DNA from: Hungateiclostridiaceae bacterium UBA1305
GTDB lineage: Bacteria > Bacillota > Clostridia > Acetivibrionales > DTU013
Length of the DNA: 64,000 nt
Direction of reading: 5' to 3'
NCBI GenBank assembly: GCA_002307275.1
Contig: DBTX01000095.1
Coordinates: 1 to 64,000, forward strand
Shown in pieces: positions 1 to 9,195 of the stretch (positions within the stretch are counted from its first letter, which is position 1; each line of letters starts with the position of its first letter). The position numbers and the translations under genes are program-made. The notes below the pieces were generated by a model, which was given only the letters and a program-made list of their open reading frames with translations, was not told where the DNA came from and made no database searches.

Positions 1-227
1 TCTATTCACCCCGCTGCGCATACTTAATATATTGCGCAACTTTACTAATATATGAAACCCCTGAATAGTTATCTTATGTATTCCATATATTGTAGAATAT
101 TACCCCCGGCAGCCCTGCTTTGTCTCTCAATAAAGAGCTGCACATAATAAAATGGATATCTTTGCATATACTATATAAACTGCGGAAATGATTATATTTA
201 TATAGAATGATTTTCGGCGAGATGCAT
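1..227. other. Intergenic region at the left window edge
   Basis: AT-rich sequence with no open reading frame that I can support and no recognisable RNA gene. It ends at the murC promoter. Confidence 0.5.
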
Positions 228-256
228 TTTACATTTTTGAAGAAATAATGTATGAT
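228..256 (+). promoter_or_regulatory. Sigma-A-type promoter of murC
   Basis: TTTACA at 228-233 and TATGAT at 251-256 are separated by exactly 17 bases, each with five of six consensus matches. The expected start point is near 263, giving a leader of about 30 bases before the murC start. A GGGAG ribosome site sits at 281-285. Confidence 0.6.
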
Positions 257-294
257 TTAATTATCATGAAAATTAAGTCAGGGAGTGTTATAAC

Positions 295-1704
295 TTGCAG
301 AGTGGCAACCTTTTAAGCTTTAAAAATTTTAACAGGATTCACTTTATCGGCATCGGCGGGATCAGCATGAGCGGACTTGCAGAAATTCTGGTCAACCGGG
401 GCTACGCGATAACGGGATCGGATATGAAATCTTCATCTATCACCCAGAAGCTTGAGAAAATGGGCATAAAGATAACAATCGGTCATTTCGCGGAAAGTAT
501 TATAGGCGCTGAACTTGTCGTGTATACTGCGGCTGTGAAAAGCAATAACCCCGAACTGGCAGCGGCATCACAGGCAGGCATCCCATGTATAGACAGAGCC
601 GCACTTCTCGGAGATATCATGCGGGACTATGCCAGAAGTATCGCTGTTTCCGGCACGCACGGCAAAACGACCACCACCTCGATGATCTCCATGATCATGC
701 TTGAAGAGGGTCTGGATCCGACAATCAACATGGGTGGCGAACTGGACGCTATCGGTGGAAATACCAGAATAGGCGGAAGTGAATACTTCATTGCAGAGGC
801 CTGTGAATATACGGGAAGTTTCCTGAAATTCCATCCGTACCTTGCTGTCATTTTGAATATAGAATATGATCATGCTGATTATTTTAAAGATATGGATCAT
901 ATAAAGGAAACCTTCCTGCGCTTCGCGAAGCTACTGCCGGAAGATGGCTGTCTCGTAGTTTGCGCCGATGATACCGACGCTTTAGAGGTCATGGATCAGG
1001 TATCCTGCAACAAGGTGACATATGGTCTTTCAGATGGGAATCATACCTGGAGCGCCTCCGATATATCCTTTAACGATCTGGGCTGTGCGGCATACACGCT
1101 GCTTCACCATAATGAACCGGTCACCGAGGTAAAGCTCATGGTGCCCGGCATCCATAATGTGAGCAATTCGCTCGCAGCGATTGCCTCCTGCCATGTAATG
1201 GGCTGCAGCCTGAGTTCTACAGTCAGGGCTCTGCAGAAGTATGGCGGAACACACAGGCGGTTTGAGTTGAAGGGAATCAGCGACGGAATCACCATAATCG
1301 ACGATTACGCCCACCATCCATCAGAGGTGGCTGCTACTTTGAAGGCGGCGCAGAATTGCAAATATTCACGTATCTGGTGCATATTCCAGCCCCATACCTA
1401 TACCAGGACAAAATTTCTCATGAACGAATTCTCAACTGCATTTGAAGATGCCGATATCATCATTGTCACTGACATTTACGCGGCACGGGAAATAGACACC
1501 GGAGAAGTAAATTCCGGAATGCTGGCTGATAAAATAAGCGGCAACGGAAAGCAAACGCTTTATGTCAAAGGGTTTGAGAATATTGTCGAATACCTTGACA
1601 AGAATGCAAAGGCCGGAGATCTTATCATTACAATGGGTGCCGGCGACATCTACAAAGTCGGCGAAATGTTCCTCGATGGCCGGAAGGCTCTTGCTGTAAG
1701 CTGA
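295..1704 (+). CDS. murC: UDP-N-acetylmuramate--L-alanine ligase
   Basis: This is the first amino-acid-adding enzyme of peptidoglycan precursor synthesis, which joins L-Ala to UDP-MurNAc using ATP in the cytoplasm. The 469 residues are normal for MurC. The N-terminal GIGGISMSG motif (about residues 19-27) is the UDP-binding Rossmann loop, GTHGKTTTT (about 120-128) is the ATP P-loop of Mur ligases, and DDYAHHP follows in the C-terminal half. The start is TTG, nine bases after GGGAG. The gene stands alone, away from a dcw cluster, with its own promoter upstream and a hairpin terminator downstream. It ends in TGA. Confidence 0.95.
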   Translation: MQSGNLLSFKNFNRIHFIGIGGISMSGLAEILVNRGYAITGSDMKSSSITQKLEKMGIKITIGHFAESIIGAELVVYTAAVKSNNPELAAASQAGIPCIDRAALLGDIMRDYARSIAVSGTHGKTTTTSMISMIMLEEGLDPTINMGGELDAIGGNTRIGGSEYFIAEACEYTGSFLKFHPYLAVILNIEYDHADYFKDMDHIKETFLRFAKLLPEDGCLVVCADDTDALEVMDQVSCNKVTYGLSDGNHTWSASDISFNDLGCAAYTLLHHNEPVTEVKLMVPGIHNVSNSLAAIASCHVMGCSLSSTVRALQKYGGTHRRFELKGISDGITIIDDYAHHPSEVAATLKAAQNCKYSRIWCIFQPHTYTRTKFLMNEFSTAFEDADIIIVTDIYAAREIDTGEVNSGMLADKISGNGKQTLYVKGFENIVEYLDKNAKAGDLIITMGAGDIYKVGEMFLDGRKALAVS

Positions 1705-1752
1705 GGAATAGGGTATTGCATCGTAATAAATCAAGTGATTCCAAAAGCAATA

Positions 1753-1778
1753 AGGCCGCCCGGTAAACCGGACGGCCT
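1753..1778. terminator. Bidirectional terminator between murC and fabZ
   Basis: The arms AGGCCGCCCGGT and ACCGGACGGCCT form a GC-rich hairpin with a two-base loop and one internal mismatch. It is followed by TTCTTTT on the plus strand and by a T-rich run on the minus strand. It lies between two convergent genes, so it can serve both. Confidence 0.8.
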
Positions 1779-1816
1779 GTTCTTTTAAAAAGGAGCTATT
1801 ATCAATGATCTGTTTT

Positions 1817-2251
1817 TTATTTCTTCACTGCTGTCATGGCAAAACGGATCTCGCCTTCTGCTGCGACTTTATCCTCAACGGTAGCTTTTACTTTTGCCTT
1901 CACAATGCCCATCTTCATCGATAGGATCTCAACCTCCAGGCGAAGTATATCCCCCGGTACTACCTGTCTCTTGAATTTCATTTCGTCAATGCTTGCAAAT
2001 ACGCCAAGCTTCGCTCCGCCTTCGGTATCCGCATTAGCTGCGATCCCTGCCGTTTGGGCAAGCGCCTCGACAATCAGGACGCCAGGCATAATCGGAAAGC
2101 CTGGAAAATGTCCCTGGAAAAATGGCTCATTGACACTTACATTCTTAATTGCTACTGCTCTTTTGCCCGGTTCAAGCTCCAGAACCTTGTCAACAAGCAG
2201 GAACGGATACCTGTGCGGGATTATTTTTTGAATTTCTACATTAGTTAGCAT
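1817..2251 (-). CDS. fabZ: 3-hydroxyacyl-[acyl-carrier-protein] dehydratase
   Basis: This hot-dog-fold enzyme removes water from 3-hydroxyacyl-ACP in fatty-acid elongation. The 144 residues match the family length. The HRYPFLLVD start of the fold is at 13-21 and the catalytic pair is visible as His48 (GHFPGFP) and Glu62 (VEALAQ), 14 residues apart as in characterised FabZ. An AGAGGTG ribosome site precedes the ATG. It is the last gene of a minus-strand run with the HD hydrolase and the MFS transporter, and no other fab gene is nearby. Confidence 0.95.
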   Translation of the reverse strand: MLTNVEIQKIIPHRYPFLLVDKVLELEPGKRAVAIKNVSVNEPFFQGHFPGFPIMPGVLIVEALAQTAGIAANADTEGGAKLGVFASIDEMKFKRQVVPGDILRLEVEILSMKMGIVKAKVKATVEDKVAAEGEIRFAMTAVKK

Positions 2252-2275
2252 GGCACACCTCTTATAAATTATAGT

Positions 2276-2863
2276 TTACTCCAATGCCCTACAGCCTTTT
2301 ACCAGCTCAGGCAGTATTGTCTCTTTGAAATATTTCGCGCTTGTCAGATCTGATTCCAGAAATTTCTCCAGGATTGAATGATATTTTTCTACAAACGGGT
2401 CCAGATTATTTAACCTGACCTCGCCTACGCATTCCATGATCGCATCAAAGTAATCAGCGCTTTTGAGTATTTTACCCTCTAGTGTATCATCCTTCCCATC
2501 AAAAAGGATATCCCTGTAAATCGCCTTGTACGGCTCATCTACGTTGACGAGAAGATTTTCATCGGCAACTTCCCGTTCCAAAAGGCTGATCATGTCCCTG
2601 AGAGGCTCGTTCTTGTGCTTCACCGTGCTGATAATGTCCCCGGTGATTGCTTCAACTACATCATGGTTGATCAGTTTCTTGAAAAGCTTGCTCCAGTTGA
2701 TGACGTTGCCGTTCTCTTCTTCGATAAGCGCCATCATTTGGCCTATCTGCGCCACGAAAAACGAGTGCTCGCTGACCGTAGTCCTCTGGTGCATGAAATC
2801 CGTGGACCAGCGGCCCATGTTATTCAACTTGCGCACAGTTAAAAGATAATTGTGCAGACCCAT
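2276..2863 (-). CDS. HD-domain 5'-deoxynucleotidase, YfbR-like
   Basis: This 195-residue HD-superfamily hydrolase belongs to the YfbR/YfdR type, whose members dephosphorylate deoxynucleoside 5'-monophosphates. His33 (SEHSFF) and the His67-Asp68 pair (NHDVVEA) match the metal ligands His33 and His68-Asp69 of E. coli YfbR, and a later Asp in KSADYFDA completes the site. A GGGAG ribosome site precedes the ATG. It lies 24 bases upstream of fabZ, so the two are probably co-transcribed. The family call is firm; the exact substrate is inferred. Confidence 0.85.
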   Translation of the reverse strand: MGLHNYLLTVRKLNNMGRWSTDFMHQRTTVSEHSFFVAQIGQMMALIEEENGNVINWSKLFKKLINHDVVEAITGDIISTVKHKNEPLRDMISLLEREVADENLLVNVDEPYKAIYRDILFDGKDDTLEGKILKSADYFDAIMECVGEVRLNNLDPFVEKYHSILEKFLESDLTSAKYFKETILPELVKGCRALE

Positions 2864-2892
2864 AAGCGTCTCCCTTCCGCCAGAGTGCCATA

Positions 2893-4083
2893 TCAGGCAG
2901 CTTTGGCCAATGATAATCTTCGCCTGTAAAACACCAGCATCATCAGCGCAGCCAGCAATGCCATAACTGCACCAAAGTAAAATGGTGCGCTGTTGTTGAC
3001 ATGATCGTATAGAAGCCCCGCGATCAGGCTGGCAGGAAGCAATGTCACACCAAGCAGCGAATTGTAAATTCCCATAGCAGTCCCCACTTTGTCCTTATCG
3101 GCAACATCTGCCACAAGTGCCTTTTGAACTCCGTCTGTTGCCGCACTGTATAACCCGTAGAATGCAAACAGTCCTATCACCACACCGGCCTGACCAGTCC
3201 TTCCGAACCCGAAATAGATCAGTGAATAAGTTACATAACCAAAAATAATTAACTTTTCCCTTCCGACCCTGTCGGATAGTATGCCCATCGGAATGGCAAA
3301 CAGTACGGAAACAGCGTTGTATATCAGATACACCAGCGGTATGTAAAGTGCGTTGATCCCGACATCATTCGCTTTGACGAGAAGCAACTGGTCTGAAGAA
3401 TTGCCTAGTGTGAATACGAAAATGATTGCAAGGAACGCATAAAACCTCTTCGGGAAAGATTTCAACGATATTTTGGGTCTGGGCAGCTCCTTATTTTTTC
3501 CCGCTTCTTTTATGTATAGCGCAATGATCCCTATGCTGAGCAGAGCGGGAATGGCAGATATGATAAACACAAGCCTGTAGTTGCCGGTAAAAGCCGAGAT
3601 GATCGCGAAGGAAAGCAACGGACCGATAATGGCGCCACAGTTGTCCATCGCCTTGTGAAATCCAAAACCTTTTCCGGTATTTCCTGATTTGACAGAGCCT
3701 GCGATCAAACTATCCCTTGGCGCTGTCCTGATGCCCTTCCCGACACGTTCGACAAATCTCATCACCAGAACATGTACCGGATGGGATGCAAGCGCATAGA
3801 ACGGCACTACTAAGGCACTCAACGCATAACCCAGCAGCATGAACGGCTTGTTTCTGCCTATCCTGTCGCTGAACCAGCCGGAGAAAGCCTTGAGCAGCGA
3901 GGCAGTACTCTCGGCAATACCTTCAATCAGCGATAACAACGTCTTTGATGCCCCGATGGACAGCAGGAACATGGACATGACAGAGTAGATCATTTTCGTC
4001 GCAGTGTCCATTGTGAAGCTTGTAAGACCAGCGAAGAATATGTTCCGCTCGATCCCCAGTATTGTATCTTTTTTTTCCCCCAA
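2893..4083 (-). CDS. MFS transporter
   Basis: This 396-residue integral membrane protein has about 12 hydrophobic segments. An MFS motif-A loop, GWFSDRIGRNKP, is near residue 65, and a second copy, GILSDRVGREK, appears in the C-terminal half. The start is TTG with GGAG eight bases upstream. The sequence resembles drug/solute exporters of the major facilitator family, but nothing shows the substrate. It is 29 bases upstream of the HD hydrolase, which suggests one transcript. Confidence 0.8.
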   Translation of the reverse strand: MGEKKDTILGIERNIFFAGLTSFTMDTATKMIYSVMSMFLLSIGASKTLLSLIEGIAESTASLLKAFSGWFSDRIGRNKPFMLLGYALSALVVPFYALASHPVHVLVMRFVERVGKGIRTAPRDSLIAGSVKSGNTGKGFGFHKAMDNCGAIIGPLLSFAIISAFTGNYRLVFIISAIPALLSIGIIALYIKEAGKNKELPRPKISLKSFPKRFYAFLAIIFVFTLGNSSDQLLLVKANDVGINALYIPLVYLIYNAVSVLFAIPMGILSDRVGREKLIIFGYVTYSLIYFGFGRTGQAGVVIGLFAFYGLYSAATDGVQKALVADVADKDKVGTAMGIYNSLLGVTLLPASLIAGLLYDHVNNSAPFYFGAVMALLAALMMLVFYRRRLSLAKAA

Positions 4084-4152
4084 AAACTCATCTCCGTTAA
4101 TTTGACATGCCCCGTAACATTATACATGATTTACACTGGATGAGTAAATATA

Positions 4153-4977
4153 TTACACTGCCTTCGTTTTCTTTCCGGCTTTAGGCTTGTCCGCTTTGGT
4201 AGTCACCTTCGTAGCCTCCACACTGGCCTTCAGCGCTTCCAGGAGATCGATGATATTATTCTGTGCTTCAGGCGGACTAACGACCTCCTTCCCTTCAATC
4301 TTTGCCTGGATCAGCTTTTTCAGCGCTTCCTGATATTCATTCCTGTATTCGCCGATATTGAATTCGGATGTCATATTTGCAATAAGGCTTGTTGCCATTT
4401 TCATCTCGTTTTCATGAATATCTACATTATAATTCAGTTCCGTGATATTCTCCGTACTCCTGATTTCATTGGCATAATACAGCAGATTTAGCAGAAGCCC
4501 TCCCTTTTCATAAGGCCTTATAAGGGACACATATTCGTTGGAGGACAGCGTGATCTTGGCTATACCTACCTTTCCCGACTCCTGCATCGCCCGGCGGAAA
4601 AGCTCAAAGGCCTTGCTGGCGTTGAAATTGCTTGGGCTTATATAGTAGGCTTTGTCCAAATAGATCGGATCGACCTGATCCTTGTCCACAAAATTCATAA
4701 TGGAAATTGTCTTTTTTGAATTGATCGGCAGTTTTTCATAATCCTCATCCGTAATAAGGATGTACCTGTCCTTTTCGTACTCGTAGCCGCGCACCAGGTC
4801 TTCCTGCGCCACATCTTCCTTACAGATCTCGCAATATTTTTTGTAGCGCACCCTCGTATTGCATTTTTTGTGCAAATAGTGAAATTTGACTTCCTCCGCA
4901 CCGGTTGTAGCCGTATAAACATTGACCGGGAAATATACCATACCGAAGCTGATCGAGCCTTTCCAGCTTGTTTTCAT
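4153..4977 (-). CDS. ku: Ku protein, non-homologous end joining
   Basis: Bacterial Ku is a homodimeric ring that threads onto DNA double-strand ends and recruits LigD. The N-terminus WKGSISFGMVYFPVNVY is the family hallmark, and the length of about 274 residues is typical. The C-terminus is Lys-rich (about residues 255-274), as in bacterial Ku tails that contact DNA. I chose the ATG at 4977 because the family begins a few residues before WKGSISFG; a GTG three codons upstream is possible. No ligD is in the window. A perfect 20-bp palindrome lies about 40 bases upstream. Confidence 0.93.
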   Translation of the reverse strand: MKTSWKGSISFGMVYFPVNVYTATTGAEEVKFHYLHKKCNTRVRYKKYCEICKEDVAQEDLVRGYEYEKDRYILITDEDYEKLPINSKKTISIMNFVDKDQVDPIYLDKAYYISPSNFNASKAFELFRRAMQESGKVGIAKITLSSNEYVSLIRPYEKGGLLLNLLYYANEIRSTENITELNYNVDIHENEMKMATSLIANMTSEFNIGEYRNEYQEALKKLIQAKIEGKEVVSPPEAQNNIIDLLEALKASVEATKVTTKADKPKAGKKTKAV

Positions 4978-5017
4978 CCAAACCACCCTTATCCTTTCTT
5001 ATGAAATCGCTATTAAG

Positions 5018-5037
5018 ATGCAAAAGCGCTTTTGCAT
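5018..5037. promoter_or_regulatory. Perfect 20-bp palindrome upstream of ku
   Basis: The site reads ATGCAAAAGC followed by its exact reverse complement GCTTTTGCAT. It lies 41-60 bases upstream of the ku start, in the AT-rich region shared with the divergent ABC operon. A dimeric repressor site is the natural reading, but no matching regulator is recognisable in the window. Confidence 0.45.
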
Positions 5038-5318
5038 AGGGAATACTCTTTTATACCAGGCATCAATTAAGGGCATCAAAAGAAATACACATGCGCTTAA
5101 TCTTATTCTGGCTGAAAAGTAAAATAAATATTATAATAAGAGTTGCAAAAAAATGTACAAGGAAGATTAAGTTTTCTGCAAAAGGGTACTAAAGGTAATA
5201 CAAATGAAAAAGCTTAAAAACCCGAATTTTTTTCATTATACATAGGTGCAAAAAGATAAATAAGGCAATTCTGCATGAATATGAAGCAAGTTTACAAATA
5301 ATAAAACATGAGGTATTT
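5038..5318. other. Divergent intergenic region between ku and the ABC exporter genes
   Basis: About 280 very AT-rich bases. I see no convincing promoter pair for the ABC operon. GAGG five bases before the ATG at 5319 is the ribosome site. No small gene can be supported here. Confidence 0.4.
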
Positions 5319-7223
5319 ATGGGTACTCTACGTTACATAAAGGATCTTTTATTAAAATACAAATACAGATACATGCTGGGTATCGTTTTTCTTCTAGGCG
5401 TGGATCTGCTGCAGTTGGTGCTGCCAAAGATATTAGGGGATGTCACGGATGCTCTGGAGAGCAACTCCTTGACCAGGCCAAGGCTTTTGGAATATGCGTT
5501 AATAATCGCTTCAATCTCAATAGGGATTGCTGTTTTCAGATTTCTTTTCAGATATGCACTTTACGGTGTTTCCAGAAAGATAGAGCTGTCTTTCAGAAAC
5601 CGTTTCTATGCACATTTGCAGAAGCTCTCGGCAAACTATTTCAATACCCACAAGACCGGCGATATCATGGCCCATGCCACAAATGACATGAATAACGTCA
5701 CGGCGGCAACGGGTCAGGGGATTATATTTGCAATCGACTGCCTATTGGTACCTGTCGTCGCACTAGGCATGATGTGGAATACGGCAGGCTTGAATCTCAC
5801 AGCTGCCAGTTTCTCACCGCTTGTACTGCTTGGTATCTCAATTGCGTTTTTTATGAAAATAATGCAATCCAGAGTGGAGAAGCAGCAGGAATCGTTTTCC
5901 AGTCTGACTGAAACAGCCAGAGAGAATTTTTCCGGGATCAGGGTCATAAAGGCCTTTGTACAGGAGCAGAAGGAAATCGCACGGTTCGAAAGGGCAAACT
6001 CGGTCAACCGTGAGGCGAATTTGAAGTTTGTCCGGCTCATGAGCATGATGTTCCCAACGGTCATGTCGATTGCAGCGCTTTCCTTTGTTATAGCACTGTG
6101 GTACGGCGGTTATCTTGTCATAAAGGGTTCACTGACGCTGGGCGGCTTCGTCGCATTCAACAGCTATCTGGGCATGCTGATCTGGCCCATTACGGCTATA
6201 GGCTGGGCGGCGAACATGTTCCAGAGAGGCTCGGTCTCATTGGAAAGAATCAACATCATTATGGATGAGAAACCGGAGATTGCCGATAGCATCGATAAAA
6301 TTGAGGGTAATCATGCTGATGCTGAATCCGGTAAGAATGATGGCAGTACGGGAAACACGCCTGTAAACATATTGAATGAAAACACATCGAATGGAGACAC
6401 ATTGAATGGAACCTCAGAAAGCATGCCAGCGAACATATCTGCCGGTGCCGCTGGTGCTGCGTTCAGCCCGATCGAAGGCGTAATAGAATTCCGTGGCCTG
6501 TCTTTCACTTATCCGGGTACACAATCACCTGTCCTCGAAAACATCAATATCACAGTGGAAAAGGGCCGGACGCTGGCTATTATTGGCCGCACCGGATGCG
6601 GAAAAACAACTTTGATCAATCTTATATCAAGGTTATTGACGGTGCCCGAGGGAACATTATTCATTGACGGAAAGGATATAAATACGATCCCGCTGGCGAA
6701 ATTAAGGACCAACATTGGCTGTGTACCCCAGGAAACCTTCCTTTTCTCCGCTTCCATCCATGAAAATATAGATTTCTATAGAGAAAGCAGTATTCAGGAA
6801 ATTGAAAGCGCCTCAAAAACAGCTAGAATATATGACAACATCATGGAGTTCCCGAACAAATTCAATACGCTTGTCGGTGAACGCGGCGTTACACTGTCCG
6901 GCGGCCAGAAGCAGCGTGTCGCAATTGCAAGGGCACTCCTGGGATCTCCGTCAATACTGATTCTTGACGATTGTTTGTCTGCCGTCGATGCAAATACGGA
7001 AGAGGAGATCCTTGGAGATTTGAAAAAAATAATGAAGCAACGTACCAGCATCATCGTTTCACATAGAGTTTCGGCGGTCAAGGATGCTGATGAGATCGTC
7101 GTGCTGGGCGACGGTAATATCATCGAACGCGGCACACACGAGTCGCTGCTTGAGCTTGGCGGTTACTACAGCGAGCTGTATGACAGGCAGCTCCTTACTG
7201 AAGAGATAGAGGGGGCTGAATAA
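5319..7223 (+). CDS. ABC exporter half-transporter, subunit with degenerate catalytic site
   Basis: This is a type-IV ABC exporter subunit: a six-helix membrane domain (about 1-325) followed by a nucleotide-binding domain (about 390-634). Walker A GRTGCGKTT is near residue 421 and the signature LSGGQKQR is canonical. Walker B reads LILDDCLSAVD, with Asp where the catalytic Glu is expected. An unusual low-complexity Asn/Thr/Ser/Gly/Ala-rich linker (about 329-385) separates the domains. The next gene encodes the partner, two bases away. The pair resembles heterodimeric multidrug exporters of the BmrCD/TM287-288 type. The substrate is unknown. Confidence 0.9.
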   Translation: MGTLRYIKDLLLKYKYRYMLGIVFLLGVDLLQLVLPKILGDVTDALESNSLTRPRLLEYALIIASISIGIAVFRFLFRYALYGVSRKIELSFRNRFYAHLQKLSANYFNTHKTGDIMAHATNDMNNVTAATGQGIIFAIDCLLVPVVALGMMWNTAGLNLTAASFSPLVLLGISIAFFMKIMQSRVEKQQESFSSLTETARENFSGIRVIKAFVQEQKEIARFERANSVNREANLKFVRLMSMMFPTVMSIAALSFVIALWYGGYLVIKGSLTLGGFVAFNSYLGMLIWPITAIGWAANMFQRGSVSLERINIIMDEKPEIADSIDKIEGNHADAESGKNDGSTGNTPVNILNENTSNGDTLNGTSESMPANISAGAAGAAFSPIEGVIEFRGLSFTYPGTQSPVLENINITVEKGRTLAIIGRTGCGKTTLINLISRLLTVPEGTLFIDGKDINTIPLAKLRTNIGCVPQETFLFSASIHENIDFYRESSIQEIESASKTARIYDNIMEFPNKFNTLVGERGVTLSGGQKQRVAIARALLGSPSILILDDCLSAVDANTEEEILGDLKKIMKQRTSIIVSHRVSAVKDADEIVVLGDGNIIERGTHESLLELGGYYSELYDRQLLTEEIEGAE

Positions 7224-7225
7224 AA

Positions 7226-9031
7226 ATGTCCGACGAAAACAGCAATTTCCAGGAAGAAGAACTTGAAGTTAAAGCATATGACTCCAAGCTGATGAAACGG
7301 CTTTTGAAGTTTGCCGCCCAATATTGGCGTTTCTTCGCTCTGGCAGTCGTTCTATTGATCGCATCAACACTGGTGGACCTGGCAAGGCCCTATCTTATGG
7401 GAATTACAATTGACCAGTTCATCAAAAAGAATGACGTACAGTCCTTGAACACAATGGGCTTCTATTTTATAGCACTGGTAGTGGCAGGCTTTGTGTTCAA
7501 TCTGCTGCAGATATATGTACTCAGCTATGTCGGGCAGACCATCATATACAACATTAGACAGCTGCTGTTCACGCACCTGCAGAAAATGCCGCTGTCCTAC
7601 TTTGACAAGAATCCGATCGGCAGGCTTGTGACGCGTGTCACGAATGACACCGAGACGCTCAATGACATGTACACGAATGTACTGGTCACACTGCTCAAGG
7701 ATTTTGCGATCCTCTTTGGAACATTGATTATCATGATCAAGCTTAACGTCAAGCTGACCCTTGTGATTCTTTCCATTATGCCTTTCGTCGTGCTGCTGAC
7801 AGTGGTCTTCAGGAAGAGGATCAGAAAAGTCTACAGAAATATACGTGTGACTCTGGCAAAGATCAATTCGGCTATTTCAGAGAACATTTCCGGAATGCGC
7901 ATCATTCAAATGTTCAGCCGCGAGAAACAGAATTTTGATAAATTCAATGAGACCGGCAAGGAGTATTACAAAGCTGCAATGAGCGAGGTTGTGACCTTCG
8001 GCCTTTTCCGGCCGGTGATTGAAATGCTTGCATCCTTTGCCATTGCACTGCTCGTATGGTTCGGCGGCGTAGATGTGCTGGAGGGCGCACTCACTTTTGG
8101 CGTCCTGTATGCGTTTGTAAATTATATCGGACTGTTTTTTCAACCCATCAATGATCTGGCTGAAAAATATAATATACTGCAATCTTCAATGGCCGCTTCC
8201 GAAAGGATATTCATGATACTGGATGCACAGCCCGAAGAGGATAGCGGCAAAAGGTGTCTTGGTCAGAACGAGGCGAAGGGCAATATTGAATTCAAAAACG
8301 TCTGGTTTGCATATAACGAAAACGATTGGGTATTGAGGGATGTCAGCTTCAAGGTTCCGGCAGGGAGGACTGTTGCAATCGTTGGAGCCACAGGTGCAGG
8401 TAAGACATCCATCATAAGCCTGTTGAGCAGGTTCTACGAAATACAGAAAGGTGAGATCCTCATTGACGGGATCAATGTAAAAGAGCTGTGTAAGGATGAT
8501 CTCAGGCGATCCATCGGTGTGGTTCTTCAGGATGTCTTCCTGTTCAGCGGAAAACTTAAGGACAATATTCGTCTCAACGAAGAAGGAATCAGTGATGAGA
8601 AAATTGAGGAAGTCTCCAGATATGTGAATGCAGACAGCTTCATCAGCAAGCTGCCCTCCGGCTATAATGAAGAGGTGATGGAACGCGGTTCCACTTTCTC
8701 TTCGGGACAGAGGCAGCTTCTGGCCTTTGCACGCGCTCTGGCGTTCGATCCCGCCATTCTTGTGCTTGACGAGGCGACCTCCAATATCGACACCGAGACC
8801 GAGCTTCTCATTCAGGATGCGCTGACAAAGCTCACAAGGAACCGCACAACCATAGTCATCGCCCACAGACTGTCCACGATCCAACACGCAGATAATATCA
8901 TCGTACTGCACAAGGGAAAGGTGCGGGAATCCGGCAACCACCAGGAACTGCTGGCCAAGCGCGGTATGTATTATTCGCTGTATCAGCTGCAGTATCAGAA
9001 GGATGATACCAGAAGAACTGCTACATCATGA
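7226..9031 (+). CDS. ABC exporter half-transporter, catalytic partner subunit
   Basis: This 601-residue partner of the preceding gene has a six-helix membrane domain followed by a nucleotide-binding domain with Walker A GATGAGKTS near residue 389. Walker B is the standard LVLDEATSNID, with the catalytic Glu. The signature is altered to FSSGQRQL instead of LSGGQ. Together with the Asp substitution in the partner, this gives one competent and one degenerate ATP site, the hallmark of asymmetric heterodimeric exporters. Translation is probably coupled, since its ATG follows the previous stop by two bases. It ends in TGA before convergent pfkB. Confidence 0.9.
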   Translation: MSDENSNFQEEELEVKAYDSKLMKRLLKFAAQYWRFFALAVVLLIASTLVDLARPYLMGITIDQFIKKNDVQSLNTMGFYFIALVVAGFVFNLLQIYVLSYVGQTIIYNIRQLLFTHLQKMPLSYFDKNPIGRLVTRVTNDTETLNDMYTNVLVTLLKDFAILFGTLIIMIKLNVKLTLVILSIMPFVVLLTVVFRKRIRKVYRNIRVTLAKINSAISENISGMRIIQMFSREKQNFDKFNETGKEYYKAAMSEVVTFGLFRPVIEMLASFAIALLVWFGGVDVLEGALTFGVLYAFVNYIGLFFQPINDLAEKYNILQSSMAASERIFMILDAQPEEDSGKRCLGQNEAKGNIEFKNVWFAYNENDWVLRDVSFKVPAGRTVAIVGATGAGKTSIISLLSRFYEIQKGEILIDGINVKELCKDDLRRSIGVVLQDVFLFSGKLKDNIRLNEEGISDEKIEEVSRYVNADSFISKLPSGYNEEVMERGSTFSSGQRQLLAFARALAFDPAILVLDEATSNIDTETELLIQDALTKLTRNRTTIVIAHRLSTIQHADNIIVLHKGKVRESGNHQELLAKRGMYYSLYQLQYQKDDTRRTATS

Positions 9032-9123
9032 GGTTACGGTGGAAGTAATTCCATATATGTATGTCGCAGATAATATTAAGTATGCGCAATGAACGGGATG
9101 TAATGTAGGGGCGGCCATTGTGC

Positions 9124-9195
9124 GTGACAAGGGAAAGTCCCCTGTCACGGTCACAAACCAGAGGAACCGTCCCCTTGGTTCTGCCCTTGGTTCTT
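9124..9195. repeat. Two adjacent short palindromic (REP-like) hairpins
   Basis: GTGACA...TGTCAC arms (9124-9148) enclose AGGG/CCCC. A second hairpin (9156-9180) has AACCA and TGGTT arms around GG/CC pairs, followed by a second copy of CCCTTGGTTCT. Such GGAACCGTCCC-type hairpins occur as dispersed repeats in several Clostridia. They overlap the 3' end of the PfkB-family kinase gene. Confidence 0.55.

Noticed and set aside
568..1734. Several open frames on the minus strand within murC
   Set aside because: They are shadows of murC: no ribosome sites, no recognisable domains, and codon use follows the opposite strand.
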